A stretch of 64,000 nucleotides of DNA from JBBQWZ01 sp038210135 (GCA_038210135.1 JBBQWZ010000018.1:41250-105249); one strand, 5' to 3'. Counted from the stretch's first letter, positions 32,433 through 41,790 are shown. Made by a program: numbers and translations. Notes: generated from the letters alone by a model not told the origin.

Positions 32433-33148
32433 GGCAGATCCTCAGTATGCGGAGTCTCAACGAAATCGAAGTACATCTCTTCGAGCGGTCGCTCCAGCTT
32501 CTCGACCGCCGAATCCCATACAATGCGCCCCTGCCGGATCATCACAATCTGACCAGCCAGCTTGTCGATGATCGACAGGATGTGCGACGTCAGAAACACC
32601 GTAATGCCGCGCGCCGCGACCGCCGTCAGCACGTCCTGAATCGTCTTCGACGACACCGGATCGATCCCCTCGAATGGTTCATCCAAAAACAACACTCGCG
32701 GATTGTGCAGCAGCGCCATCGCCAGCGCCGTCTTCTTCCGCATCCCGTGTGAAGCCTGATCGAGAAACGTATCGCGCTTATCCTGAATCCCCAGCATCCG
32801 CAGCAGCGGATCCATTCGCTCGCGCGTCTCGCGCAATGTCAGTCCATACACCGGACCCGACAGCTCCAGATGCTCGCGAATGCTCAATGAATCGAACAAG
32901 CCCAAATCTTCCGGCAGCACGCCGATCGCCTGTTTCACCTTCACCGCATCCGTCCGCACATCCAGATTCGCAATCTGAATCTCACCCTCGTCCGGAGCCA
33001 GCAAACCGGTCAGCGTCTTGAGCAGCGTGGACTTCCCCGCGCCATTCGGACCCAGCAGCGCGCAGATGCCCGACGGGATATCGAGGTTGATATCGTCGAG
33101 CGCCAAAAAGCCGCCGAAGCGCTTCGTCACGTGGCGGCAAAGAATCAT
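32408..33148 (-). CDS. ABC transporter ATP-binding protein
   Basis: 246 residues: Walker A GPNGAGKST, Q-loop GVLPEDLG, the signature in degenerate form SHGMRKKTALAMAL (as in many ABC-2/EcsA-like exporters), Walker B VLFLDEPFEGID, and the switch His in VFLTSHIL. It energises the overlapping permease; export of an unknown compound is likely. It begins 3 bp after the hpt stop. Confidence 0.92.
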   Translation of the reverse strand: MILCRHVTKRFGGFLALDDINLDIPSGICALLGPNGAGKSTLLKTLTGLLAPDEGEIQIANLDVRTDAVKVKQAIGVLPEDLGLFDSLSIREHLELSGPVYGLTLRETRERMDPLLRMLGIQDKRDTFLDQASHGMRKKTALAMALLHNPRVLFLDEPFEGIDPVSSKTIQDVLTAVAARGITVFLTSHILSIIDKLAGQIVMIRQGRIVWDSAVEKLERPLEEMYFDFVETPHTEDLPWLRSSQS

Positions 33149-33151
33149 TCG

Positions 33152-33715
33152 CTAATGCTTCCCCAGCCCTTCGGGCGTCATCACTCCGATGTATCCCAAA
33201 TTCCGGTAGAGCTGCCGGTAATCCAACCCGCACCCGACCACGAATCGATCCGGAATCTCGAAGCAGCGAAACTCCACCGGAACCTGTACGATCCGCCGCA
33301 CCGTACGATCCAGCAGCGTGCAAATCGCCAGCGAATTCGGACCCCGGCTTGCCAGCGTCTGCAGCAAGTAGCGCGTCGTGAATCCGGTATCGACGATGTC
33401 TTCGATCAACAGCACGTCTTCACCGTCAATGCTCTCGTCGAGGTCCTTCGCAATCCGGACCAGCCCTGGAGAACGCCCATCTTTCGCCGGACCGCCAAAA
33501 CTCGAAATGCCCAAGAAATCGATCTTCACCGGCACCCTGAGCTCGCGCGCCAGCGCCGTCAAAAAGAACACCGAACCCTTCAGCACGCTGATCAGCTTCA
33601 GCTCGCGGCCTTCATACTTCGCGTCGATTTCCGCTGCCACTTCGCGAACTCGCGCCGCGACCTGCTCCTCGGTGAAAAGGATTCGTTCCATGCCCGGCGG
33701 AAGAGCGGCGTCCAT
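33152..33715 (-). CDS. hpt: hypoxanthine phosphoribosyltransferase
   Basis: 187 residues. The PRPP-binding motif is VLLIEDIVDTGFTTRYLL; the N-terminal KLISVLKGSVFFLTALAREL and C-terminal IPDRFVVGCGLDYRQLYRNLGYIG (guanine/hypoxanthine recognition) are all typical of HPRT. It salvages hypoxanthine and guanine. It lies 30 bp downstream of the kinase-like/nuclease-like gene and 3 bp upstream of the ABC ATPase gene, all on one strand. Confidence 0.93.
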   Translation of the reverse strand: MDAALPPGMERILFTEEQVAARVREVAAEIDAKYEGRELKLISVLKGSVFFLTALARELRVPVKIDFLGISSFGGPAKDGRSPGLVRIAKDLDESIDGEDVLLIEDIVDTGFTTRYLLQTLASRGPNSLAICTLLDRTVRRIVQVPVEFRCFEIPDRFVVGCGLDYRQLYRNLGYIGVMTPEGLGKH

Positions 33716-33745
33716 CAGGCTCCATTGTCCTTCACCCCGCGCCCG

Positions 33746-34684
33746 CTAAGCGCCCAGGCTGTACTTCATCACCAGATCCTGCAAATCGCGCTGGTAAAAA
33801 ACCTGGATGCTGATGTGCGGATAGATCGCTTTGAGCAGTTTCACCTTGCGGTTCTTCTTCGTCACCAGCGCCTGCTTCATCGTCGTCAGCTCGATATACA
33901 AATCGACTTCGGGCAAATAGAAATCCGGCGTAAACGCCTCGAGCACCTGCCCGTCTTTATCCCACCGCAGCGGAAAACTCCGCGGCTCGTATTCCCATTG
34001 GATCCGGTAAAAGTCGAGCAAATTCGCAAACACCTCTTCGCTCGGATGCCCGAAGGAGCGTTTCTTCAGATTCACTTTGCCGGCCGGCGTGATGCCGTGT
34101 TTCGCCAGCGTCAGCCGCAACTGAAATTGAATCTGGCTCTCCACACCCGCCGCCAGTAGCCCAAGTTCGCGCACCCCGCGAGCTTCGGCCGTCGCCTTGA
34201 CGATCGCCGCCATGGGCAGGGAATCGAAGCCATCCGCGCGGATCGTCAGGTCGAACAATCCCGTCGGCAGCCGCCTCTTGCCGAATCGCGCCTTCCGTTC
34301 GTCATCGAGCGCCGAGTCCAATCCTTTCAGCCGCTGTTTCGCCGCCGGACGATCCAGCCGCTCGTCGAGCATCAGGTTGCCGATCCGCCGTGCATCCGAT
34401 GCTTCGATGCCGATCCGAAGGACGCCCGCCAATTTGTCGAACAGCAGTTCCGCTCCGTCGAACGCCAATACTAAAGGATGCTCCTGCGCGACCCGCGCGA
34501 TGACGCTCGATGCCATCGCCGGCCACGCCTTCGCCGGGGGTTCGGTGGCGGAAGAGAACTCTTCCCGCATCCAACTCGCCAGGCGCGCCGCGTCCACTAA
34601 CTCGAAAGACAACGCGTTGGCGGCTTGCGAAGCGACCTCCGCCGCGCGGCATCCCGGCGGGCTCGTGATCGTGATCAGCGCCAT
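33746..34684 (-). CDS. fusion of cytidylate-kinase-like and PD-(D/E)xK-nuclease-like domains
   Basis: From ATG 34684 (MALITITSPPGCRAAEVASQ) 312 residues. The N-terminal ~200 resemble the cytidylate-kinase-like family (WMREEFSS, AMASSVIARVAQEHPLVLAFDGAELLF, RFGKRRLPTGLFDLTIRADG) but the P-loop is degenerate: ITSPPGCRA lacks GxxGK. The C-terminal ~100 resemble a restriction-nuclease core: FYRIQWEYEPRSFPL, then FTPDFYLPEVDLYIELTTM, with Glu, PD and E-x-T in place. Function unknown; the arrangement suggests a catalytically altered kinase fold carrying a nuclease. It precedes hpt by 30 bp and is divergent from the carbonic anhydrase gene. Confidence 0.65.
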   Translation of the reverse strand: MALITITSPPGCRAAEVASQAANALSFELVDAARLASWMREEFSSATEPPAKAWPAMASSVIARVAQEHPLVLAFDGAELLFDKLAGVLRIGIEASDARRIGNLMLDERLDRPAAKQRLKGLDSALDDERKARFGKRRLPTGLFDLTIRADGFDSLPMAAIVKATAEARGVRELGLLAAGVESQIQFQLRLTLAKHGITPAGKVNLKKRSFGHPSEEVFANLLDFYRIQWEYEPRSFPLRWDKDGQVLEAFTPDFYLPEVDLYIELTTMKQALVTKKNRKVKLLKAIYPHISIQVFYQRDLQDLVMKYSLGA

Positions 34685-34783
34685 AGTGCCGCTATGCAGA
34701 ACTTCGGCGAACAATATATCCCCATCTGTGCCTCAGGATATCGTGCTTCGGACGAATTTCATGCTCTAATTCAGCTAGCCGAT

Positions 34784-35473
34784 ATGAACCCTATGATGGA
34801 ACGACGCGCCTTCCTCGCGCTGTCGCTGCCTGCCATGGCAGCCCCGTTCGCTCTCGCCGCACCGACGCCGCCTGCGGAGCCTCTTACCGCTGACGCCGCC
34901 CTTGCGAAACTGAAACTCGGCAATATGCGCTTCGTCGCTTCAAAGCCCATTCATCCGCATCAAGGTTCTGCCCGGCGGATCAAACTATCGGCCGGCCAAC
35001 ATCCCTTCGCCGCGATTCTCTCTTGTGCGGATTCGCGAGTTCCGCCCGAACTGCTGTTCGACGAAGGCCTCGGCGATCTGTTCGTCGTGCGCATTGCCGG
35101 CAATGTCGTCGATGACGCCATCATCGGAAGCCTGGAGTACGGAGCGCATCACCTCGAAATTCCACTCCTCGTCGTGCTCGGACACGCTTCCTGCGGCGCC
35201 GTCACAGCCGCCGTCAACGGTGGCGAAGTGGAAGACCACGTCAAGAGTCTGATCGCAGCGATCCACCCGGCCGTCGAAAAAGCGCGGCCCATGTCCGGCG
35301 ACCTCACCGCCAACGCCATCAGCGTCAACGTCGAGCAGTCGGTGGATTTGCTCGCGCGCTCCACGCCGACTCTTGCCGCGAGAATTGCCGAACACAAACT
35401 AAAAGTTGTCGGCGCCATCTACGACCTTGCCACCGGCAAGGTGACGTGGCTGAAACCGGCGATCATTTCGTAA
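34784..35473 (+). CDS. beta-class carbonic anhydrase, Tat-exported
   Basis: 229 residues from ATG 34784; ATG 34796 is an alternative (MERRAFLALSLPAMAA). The twin arginine in ERRAFLALS followed by a hydrophobic stretch indicates Tat export of the folded enzyme. Zinc ligands are visible: Cys in SCADSRVPPE with its Asp/Arg dyad, then His and Cys in LGHASCGAV. It hydrates CO2 in the periplasm, and an aquaporin gene follows after about 110 bp. Confidence 0.93.
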   Translation: MNPMMERRAFLALSLPAMAAPFALAAPTPPAEPLTADAALAKLKLGNMRFVASKPIHPHQGSARRIKLSAGQHPFAAILSCADSRVPPELLFDEGLGDLFVVRIAGNVVDDAIIGSLEYGAHHLEIPLLVVLGHASCGAVTAAVNGGEVEDHVKSLIAAIHPAVEKARPMSGDLTANAISVNVEQSVDLLARSTPTLAARIAEHKLKVVGAIYDLATGKVTWLKPAIIS

Positions 35474-35584
35474 ATGAAGAGCGTACAGTAAGAGCGCTTT
35501 CCAACCGGGTTCAAACTTTCCTACAATGCTCGCAACACGTCTCGCGCTTGGCGGACGTGCAAACGCGATCAGGAGGGTTGTGCC

Positions 35585-36289
35585 ATGTCCATTACAAAGC
35601 GCGCGGCAGCGGAGTTTTTCGGTACCTTTTGGCTTGTTTTCGGCGGTTGCGGCAGCGCCGTGCTCGCCGCCGTATTTCCCGGAACCACCCTCGGCATCGG
35701 ATTCGTCGGAGTCGCCCTCGCCTTCGGTCTCACCGTGTTGACCATGGCCTACGCCATCGGCCATATCTCCGGCTGCCACCTGAATCCCGCTGTTTCTGTC
35801 GGACTTTGGGCCGCTAAACGATTTCCCGCCACCGATCTTGGGCCCTACATCATCGCCCAGGTCGTCGGAGCCATCGCCGGCGCCGGAGTTCTGTACATCA
35901 TTGCGAACGGAACGGCGGGCTTCGTTCTCGGCGGCTTCGCATCGAATGGCTACGCCGACCATTCGCCCGGTAAATACTCGCTCGAAGCTTGCCTCGTCGC
36001 CGAATTCGTTCTCACCTTCTTTTTCCTCTTCATCATTCTTGGTGCGACCGAAAAGCGCGCTCCCTCCGGCTTCGCGCCCATCGCCATCGGCCTCGGCCTC
36101 ACGCTCATCCACCTGATCAGCATTCCCGTCACCAACACCAGCGTGAACCCCGCGCGTTCCTTAGGCGTCGCCGTATTCGCCGGCGGTTGGGCTCTCGAGC
36201 AGTTGTGGCTCTTCTGGGTCGCTCCAATCCTTGGCGCCGTCGCCGCCGGATTCGCTTACACCTGGCTAAGCACCGAAGAAGGCAATTAA
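35585..36289 (+). CDS. aqpZ: aquaporin Z (MIP family)
   Basis: 234 residues from ATG 35585, which follows AGGAGGG. Both NPA boxes are present (CHLNPAVSVGLW and TSVNPARSLGVAV), and six hydrophobic helices are spaced as in AqpZ. The residues around the selectivity filter (FGLTVLTMAYAIGHISGCH) point to a water channel rather than a glycerol channel. Confidence 0.95.
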   Translation: MSITKRAAAEFFGTFWLVFGGCGSAVLAAVFPGTTLGIGFVGVALAFGLTVLTMAYAIGHISGCHLNPAVSVGLWAAKRFPATDLGPYIIAQVVGAIAGAGVLYIIANGTAGFVLGGFASNGYADHSPGKYSLEACLVAEFVLTFFFLFIILGATEKRAPSGFAPIAIGLGLTLIHLISIPVTNTSVNPARSLGVAVFAGGWALEQLWLFWVAPILGAVAAGFAYTWLSTEEGN

Positions 36290-36483
36290 TTGCCGCCCGC
36301 GGTGAGCTGCAGTTGCACCGTCCTGCGCGCACATAGGTAGGACGGAAAAGTGGCCGTGGACGCGGCCTCTGCCCGCCAGTCGGGTCAACAACCTTCATCG
36401 CAGTTTGTTACGCTGCAGTCTGTTGGGGATGGAGACAGAAACTCCCACGTTATTGCTTCCCGGTCAAACAAGGGGACGCGTAG

Positions 36484-37458
36484 ATGGCCGTTGAAGCCAC
36501 TCTGCAGGAATTCCTGGACGCCTCGAATCCTGGGATGGCGGAGCATGCTCTCGGCCGCCTGGTCTTTGAGGTCGCCGATCCCGTTATCCGGCGTACGGTC
36601 AATTACCGCCTCGCCACACTCGCCACTTTCCAGGATCGCGAAGACGTCTGCGGCGACGTTACGCTCGATCTCGTCTCCCGCCTCCAGGATTGCCGCTCCG
36701 GCGATTCCGAACCCATCGCCAATCTGCCCGGCTACGTCGCCGTCACCGCGCATCACGGCTGCGATCGCTATTTGCGCCAACGCTATCCGCAGCGCTTCCG
36801 CTTCCGGAACCGGCTTCGCTATTACCTCGAAAACACCAAGGGCCTGATCACCTGGGAAACCGCCCACGGCGAACTTGCTTGCGGCTTCGTGGACGATCGC
36901 GGCAAGCCCCCTGTGCGACCCGCCGAAGGCTGGCAGCGGAACGCCTCCGTGCGCGCCGGAGCCTCGGAAGGCGACGTCGTTAAGTCTCTTCTCGAATCCA
37001 CATCTCCTGTCATCTTCGACGACCTGGTTCGCGCCGCCGCCGACCTGTTGAACGTCAGCGATCACGCCGGAGCCTGGGAGACCGCTGAACGCCGCGCCGC
37101 CGCCCCAGCCGAAGACGCCACCGAGCGCCTGGACCGCCAACGCTTTCTCGCCAAGCTGTGGGCCGAAATTATCGAGTTGCCGGTCGCCCAGCGCGCCGCC
37201 ATCCTATTGAACCTTCGCGACGACGAGGGCGAATCCGCCATCGTCTGGCTTCCCGCGAGCGGCATTGCCACCCTCCGCCAAATCGCGCAGGCTCTTGAAA
37301 TTGACGCCGTCGAATTTGCTTCGATGTGGAAGGGCCTCCCGATGAGCGATCTTGAAATCGCCGCGCGCCTCGGCCTCAACCGCCAACAAGTCATCAATTT
37401 AAGAAAGGCGGGCCGCCAACGCCTTGGCCGCAGATTGGGTGAGGAATGGAAGCTATAG
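36484..37458 (+). CDS. sigma-70-like regulatory protein, enlarged
   Basis: 324 residues from ATG 36484, preceded by AGGGGAC. The N-terminal part resembles region 2 (RRTVNYRLATLATFQDREDVCGDVTLDLVSRL, then PGYVAVTAHHGCDRYLRQRYP). The end resembles region 4 (MSDLEIAARLGLNRQQVINLRKAGRQRLGRRL). A long middle part (~90-260) is unusual for an ECF sigma. A zinc-finger anti-sigma-like gene follows, supporting a sigma/anti-sigma pair. The match is distant, so activity as a sigma factor is inferred. Confidence 0.6.
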   Translation: MAVEATLQEFLDASNPGMAEHALGRLVFEVADPVIRRTVNYRLATLATFQDREDVCGDVTLDLVSRLQDCRSGDSEPIANLPGYVAVTAHHGCDRYLRQRYPQRFRFRNRLRYYLENTKGLITWETAHGELACGFVDDRGKPPVRPAEGWQRNASVRAGASEGDVVKSLLESTSPVIFDDLVRAAADLLNVSDHAGAWETAERRAAAPAEDATERLDRQRFLAKLWAEIIELPVAQRAAILLNLRDDEGESAIVWLPASGIATLRQIAQALEIDAVEFASMWKGLPMSDLEIAARLGLNRQQVINLRKAGRQRLGRRLGEEWKL

Positions 37459-37596
37459 GACTCTGGGGCGAATCGGCCTACTCTTCCGGTAATATTCGCA
37501 GGAAATCCGCTTCCTTTCGGATAGCGGCATTGGAGTTGGAAAACGGCACGGTAGCGTGCCCTACAGATCGAATGTCGGATAGGCTTCATCAGCAAA

Positions 37597-38592
37597 GTGA
37601 ACAGCGTGTCAGAACACATTAGCGACACCCAACTTCTCGAATTCCGCCGCGGCCAGGCCGCCCCCGCGGAAATCCTGTCGGTAGACGACCACCTGGCGGA
37701 ATGCGAGGATTGCCGCACCCGCCTGACCGCCATTCTGCCCGCGGGCGGTAGCCTCCAGGCGTGGGCCGCCGGAGCCATCCGCGACGAACGCGAGGAAGCC
37801 TCGAACGTAACCGTCATGCCCGCGCGCCGCAGTTTCTTCCCCATCGCGCTGGCCGCCGCAGCGGCCGTCATCCTCGCCGCCATCGTCTTCTGGCGTCCGG
37901 CTCCCAAGGCCGAAATCGCCAAGGCGCCTGAAGCCACCACCCGTGTCAAGGACGCCGCCGGCGCCATCGAAATCGACGAGCAAGGCAAGTTCACCACCAC
38001 CGCCGGCTTGTCGCCTTCTCAACAGACCCTGCTTGCTGACGTCGTGCGCAACGGCAAGTTCGCCCAAGCCGCAGTGCCCGCCGAATTGACCAGCCGCCAG
38101 GGAACCCTGCTCGGCGTCGAAACGCCTAAGACCGCATTCGCCCCCATTGGCCCCATCGGCATGATCGCCGAGGACCGCCCTCAGTTTGAATGGAAGCCGT
38201 TGCCCGGCGCCCCGGCCTACCGCGTCTCCGTCTTCGATAAGGATTTTCGCGAAGTCGCGTTAAGCCAAGCCGTCAGCGGCACCACCTGGATCTCGAACAA
38301 GCCGCTCCCCCGCGGAGTGCTTCTGATCTGGCAGGTCGCCGCGAAAGTCAACGGCGCCACCGTCACCGCGCCCGCTCCGCCCGCTCCCGAAGCTCGCTTC
38401 CAGCTCATCGCCGAAAGCGACGCGGATTCGATCATCGCCGCCCGCGTCCAACAGCCGCCCAGTCATCTTCTTCTCGCCGCGCTCTATGCGAAATCCGGGA
38501 TGAAGCCCGACGCTCTCCGCGAAATTGAAATCCTTGAAGCCCTGAATCCCTCTTCGCCAGTCGTCAAGAAACTCCACGCCAGCCTCCAGTAG
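37597..38592 (+). CDS. zinc-finger membrane protein, anti-sigma-like
   Basis: 331 residues from GTG 37597; GTG 37606 is an alternative and neither has a strong ribosome site. A zf-HC2-like motif is at about residues 34-42 (HLAECEDC). One transmembrane helix follows (FFPIALAAAAAVILAAIVFW), then an extracytoplasmic part with a strand-rich region (PQFEWKPLPGAPAYRVSVF, TTWISNKPLPRGVLLIWQVAAKV) resembling a fibronectin-like domain. The C-terminus has TPR-like helices (LLLAALYAKSGMKPDALREIEILEAL). It likely controls the preceding sigma-like protein. Confidence 0.7.
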   Translation: MNSVSEHISDTQLLEFRRGQAAPAEILSVDDHLAECEDCRTRLTAILPAGGSLQAWAAGAIRDEREEASNVTVMPARRSFFPIALAAAAAVILAAIVFWRPAPKAEIAKAPEATTRVKDAAGAIEIDEQGKFTTTAGLSPSQQTLLADVVRNGKFAQAAVPAELTSRQGTLLGVETPKTAFAPIGPIGMIAEDRPQFEWKPLPGAPAYRVSVFDKDFREVALSQAVSGTTWISNKPLPRGVLLIWQVAAKVNGATVTAPAPPAPEARFQLIAESDADSIIAARVQQPPSHLLLAALYAKSGMKPDALREIEILEALNPSSPVVKKLHASLQ

Positions 38593-38652
38593 CCGGATTC
38601 CCAACGCAATCGCGAAGTTACGCCGGTCACCGCTGTGATACCATCAGCGGCC

Positions 38653-39966
38653 ATGCCCGATCCCCGGCACTTGGCCACGCGCCGTCGCGTCGCCAAGCGG
38701 CTCTTACCCTATCTCTGCCTTCTTTATTTCATTGCGTATTTAGATCGCACCAACATCGGAATCGCCAGTCTCCAGATGAACAAGGAGATGGGATTCTCGA
38801 ACGAAGTCTACGGCTTCGGAGCCGGGATTTTCTTCTTCGGCTACTTCCTCCTCGAAATCCCCGGAACCCTCCTCGTCGAACGCTGGAGCGCCCGCAAATG
38901 GATTTCGCGCATCATGATCTCCTGGGGCATGGTCGCCGTCCTCACTGGCTTCCTTCGCAACGAAACCGAATTCTACTGGCTTCGTTTCGCACTAGGACTC
39001 GCCGAAGCCGGCTTCTTCCCCGGCGTCCTGGTTTACCTAACCCATTGGTTCCTCGCCGAGGATCGCTCGAAAACCAACGCGATGTTCACCATCGCCATCC
39101 CGCTCTCCACCGTATTCGGCGGACCCATCTCCGGATGGCTGCTGAAATTCAGTTGGCTCGGGATGGCCGGCTGGCGCTGGCTGCTGATCCTCGAAGGCGT
39201 GCCCGCCATCCTGCTCGGCATCGTCACCATCTTCTATCTCACCGACAAGCCGAAAGACGCCAAGTGGCTTCCCAAGGAAGAGCGCGACTGGCTCGAAGCC
39301 GAACTCGAGCGCGAACGCCAGCTCGTCGCCGGTAAGCATGGAACCGGAATTCTGCAGGCGCTGACCAACTGGCGCGTGATCACCTTGACCGCCTGCTACC
39401 TGTTCGCCGTCACCACATCCTACGGCATCAGCTTCTGGCTGCCGAAGTTCGTCGCCCAGCTCTCCGGCTTCAGCGACGGAACAGTTTCGATTCTCGCCGC
39501 GCTCCCTTACGTCGCCGGTTCCATCATGGTCCTCTACGCCGGTTTCCTCGGCGACAAATCCCGCCGCCCTAGGCTGCTCGCCGGATGCGGCCTGCTGGTT
39601 ACAGCACTCGCCCTCGCCGCAACCCAAACCCCCGGAATCACCGTCACCGTCACCATCCTCTTCTTCACCATCGCGAACGCAGCCTACATGTTCGGCTTCC
39701 CGAATTTCTGGGCCCTCCCTTCAAAATTCTTAACGGGGGCCGGTGCCGCCGCGACCGTCGGCCTCATCAACAGCTTCGGCAACCTCGGCGGATTCCTTGG
39801 ACCCTACGCCGTCGGCTACATGAGCGAGAAAGTCGGAGGCTATCGCGCCGCCTTCCTGTTCTTAGCCGCCAGCTCCCTGGTCGCCGCCCTGCTCGCCTGG
39901 ATCTCAGGCTTGAACGCCAAAGATCCGCAACTCACTTTCGACGGCCCATCCGACTCCCCGGCCTAG
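38653..39966 (+). CDS. MFS transporter, anion:cation symporter (ACS) type
   Basis: 437 residues from ATG 38653. Twelve hydrophobic helices; ACS signatures are clear (FIAYLDRTNIGIASLQMNKE, GYFLLEIPGTLLVERWSARK, LRFALGLAEAGFFPGVLVYL). Members import organic acids such as tartrate, phthalate or hexuronates. The specific substrate cannot be read, and neighbours give no clue. Confidence 0.9.
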   Translation: MPDPRHLATRRRVAKRLLPYLCLLYFIAYLDRTNIGIASLQMNKEMGFSNEVYGFGAGIFFFGYFLLEIPGTLLVERWSARKWISRIMISWGMVAVLTGFLRNETEFYWLRFALGLAEAGFFPGVLVYLTHWFLAEDRSKTNAMFTIAIPLSTVFGGPISGWLLKFSWLGMAGWRWLLILEGVPAILLGIVTIFYLTDKPKDAKWLPKEERDWLEAELERERQLVAGKHGTGILQALTNWRVITLTACYLFAVTTSYGISFWLPKFVAQLSGFSDGTVSILAALPYVAGSIMVLYAGFLGDKSRRPRLLAGCGLLVTALALAATQTPGITVTVTILFFTIANAAYMFGFPNFWALPSKFLTGAGAAATVGLINSFGNLGGFLGPYAVGYMSEKVGGYRAAFLFLAASSLVAALLAWISGLNAKDPQLTFDGPSDSPA

Positions 39967-40007
39967 CCCACTACCCGGCGTGCCCGGACTTCCTAAATCC
40001 TGCCGGA

Positions 40008-40083
40008 TTGAACCCGGAGCGTAAGCGACGGGACCCCCCCCCATGCCGGCACCGAACCGCGACCGTCAGGAAGCGGACCTCTT
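40008..40083 (+). repeat. A-type repeat (40008-40034) and B-variant (40056-40083)
   Basis: TTGAACCCGGAGCGTAAGCG then ACGGGAC, followed by a C8 run and, 20 bp on, a B variant GAACCGCGACCGTCAGGAAG. The two repeat types occur side by side in the 268-bp gap before the secreted repeat protein. Confidence 0.8.
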
Positions 40084-40234
40084 TCACAGACTCGTTAGAT
40101 CGTGCTTACCAAATACACTCACCATTAAAAAATTCCTGTTCCATCCCCCCTCCCTCCGTGTCTTGACTGGCATCGAGACTCTGCATTCCCCGCAAGTCCC
40201 CGATCGCACATCAGTGGAAGAAGGAAACAAGATC

Positions 40235-41743
40235 ATGCATCGTATCAACCTCAGGCAAAACTCAAAGCGAGGGCTCCTCGGACTCGCCCTCTTCGCCGCA
40301 CTCGCCCTCCTCGGACCCTCCCATGCGACCGCGCAAACATCCATCGTTGGAGGCCTCGGCAATTTCGACGCCGCCAACAATGAAGGCAAAGACGCACACG
40401 GCTTCGAGGTCCAGCTGGAAGGGATTCAACTGAAAGACCTCTATCCTGCCTGGTGCGGAAACAAATACGGATGCCCGATCGTCGTCCCCTACGCGACCGG
40501 CGTGTACGTTCGCTACATGAGTCCATACGACGCCGCTTCCGCCAGCTTCACCGCCACCACCATCCCGAAAGCCGCCGGCACCCCGTTCGCCGGAACCTGC
40601 TACAACCTGTCGCCCACCAACACCACCGGCTGCGACCACTTCGGAGTCCACCTCGGCTTCGTGAACGCCACCGCGACCTCCTATCGCTGGATGTTTGCCG
40701 ATCCGGCAAATCCGGGCCAGTTGATCGCGTCCACCAACAACATCTTTGTGCCCACGCCGATCTACACCTGGGTGATCAACCCGGTGCCGGCCGCGCCACC
40801 CATCTTGGTCGTCGAGGTGCAGGTGCCGGATCCCCCCGCGCCGCAGTTTGGCAATGCCACCTGGATGAAGGTCTACAAGAACGAGCTGAATCGCGAAGTG
40901 TTCCTCGACGAACTGGTCGATACCAACGCCATCGTCCCGCAGACCGCCGCGCAGGTGGAAACCGAATGGGTCCTGATGCAGCAGTCGCCGGTCTCGAACG
41001 GCAACCGCCGCCGCCGCAATCGCCATGTCAACTCCGGCGGAGTCGCCAACGCCACCCGTTCCGTGATCCGCCGCTACGAAACCTACGCCTACACCGGCAC
41101 CTACAATCCGCTGACCCACGAAGTCACCTGCGGCGGCGATGCAACCTGCAACATCCCGCAGCCCGGCGAATTAGGCGATCTCCTCGTCGCCCAGATGGCC
41201 GCCGCGAACGTCGCTGTCCCGTCTATGACGGTGACCGTCACTGGCATCGGCAACGTGTCATCCGCCGACAAAATCATCACCTGCGGCAGCAAATGCTCCG
41301 CCGTGTACGCCCTCGGCGCCGTTGTCACTTTGACCGCCACCCCGGGCAGCAAGTCCGTCTTCTCCGCCTGGAGCGGCGCCTGCAACGGAGCAACCCCCAC
41401 CTGCACGGCGACCATCAACGATGCCCTCACCACCACCGCCACCTTCGTTGCCGCTCCGGCGACTGGTGGCGGAGGTGGCGGCGGCGGGACCGGCGGAACC
41501 ACGCAGTTCACGCTCTCCATCGGCCGGTCCAACGTCGGCACCGTGTCCAGCGACCTCCCCGGCATCGACTGCGGCAACGCCTGCTCCGCCAAGTTCAACG
41601 CCGGAACGTCCGTCACCCTGACTGCGACCCCGCCCGCCGGTAAGACGTTCGTAAACTGGAGCGGCGGCTGCTCCGGTACCAACAACGTCTGCACCCTGCC
41701 CGTCAACGCCAACGTCTCTGTCCAGGCTGTCTTCAGCAAGTAG
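40235..41743 (+). CDS. secreted protein with C-terminal InlB-like beta repeats
   Basis: 502 residues from ATG 40235 (AAGGAAACAAG upstream); the frame extends upstream over repeats but the signal peptide starts here (RGLLGLALFAALALLGPSHA). The first ~340 residues are unrecognised (GYPVRYMSPYD-like 'GVYVRYMSPYDAASASF', Cys-rich). The end has two divergent InlB B-repeat-like modules: TVTVTGIGNVSSADKIITCG to TTTATFVAA, then a Gly9-containing linker, then LSIGRSNVGTVSSDLPGIDCG to VQAVFSK. These modules are common in surface proteins. A strong terminator follows. Confidence 0.75.
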   Translation: MHRINLRQNSKRGLLGLALFAALALLGPSHATAQTSIVGGLGNFDAANNEGKDAHGFEVQLEGIQLKDLYPAWCGNKYGCPIVVPYATGVYVRYMSPYDAASASFTATTIPKAAGTPFAGTCYNLSPTNTTGCDHFGVHLGFVNATATSYRWMFADPANPGQLIASTNNIFVPTPIYTWVINPVPAAPPILVVEVQVPDPPAPQFGNATWMKVYKNELNREVFLDELVDTNAIVPQTAAQVETEWVLMQQSPVSNGNRRRRNRHVNSGGVANATRSVIRRYETYAYTGTYNPLTHEVTCGGDATCNIPQPGELGDLLVAQMAAANVAVPSMTVTVTGIGNVSSADKIITCGSKCSAVYALGAVVTLTATPGSKSVFSAWSGACNGATPTCTATINDALTTTATFVAAPATGGGGGGGGTGGTTQFTLSIGRSNVGTVSSDLPGIDCGNACSAKFNAGTSVTLTATPPAGKTFVNWSGGCSGTNNVCTLPVNANVSVQAVFSK

Positions 41744-41768
41744 CTCCAAAAACAGCAGCGTCGCAAAG

Positions 41769-41790
41769 AGGGGCCTTCGGGCCCCTTTTT
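41769..41790 (+). terminator. Rho-independent terminator with UUCG tetraloop
   Basis: AGGGGCC (41769-41775), loop TTCG, GGCCCCT (41780-41786), then TTTTCTTTT, 26 bp after the stop codon. Confidence 0.95.

Noticed and set aside
31345..32523. 392-codon open frame on the minus strand, another frame
   Set aside because: Gly/Ala/Arg-rich shadow of the ABC permease, which has clear membrane helices and overlaps its ATPase gene as expected.
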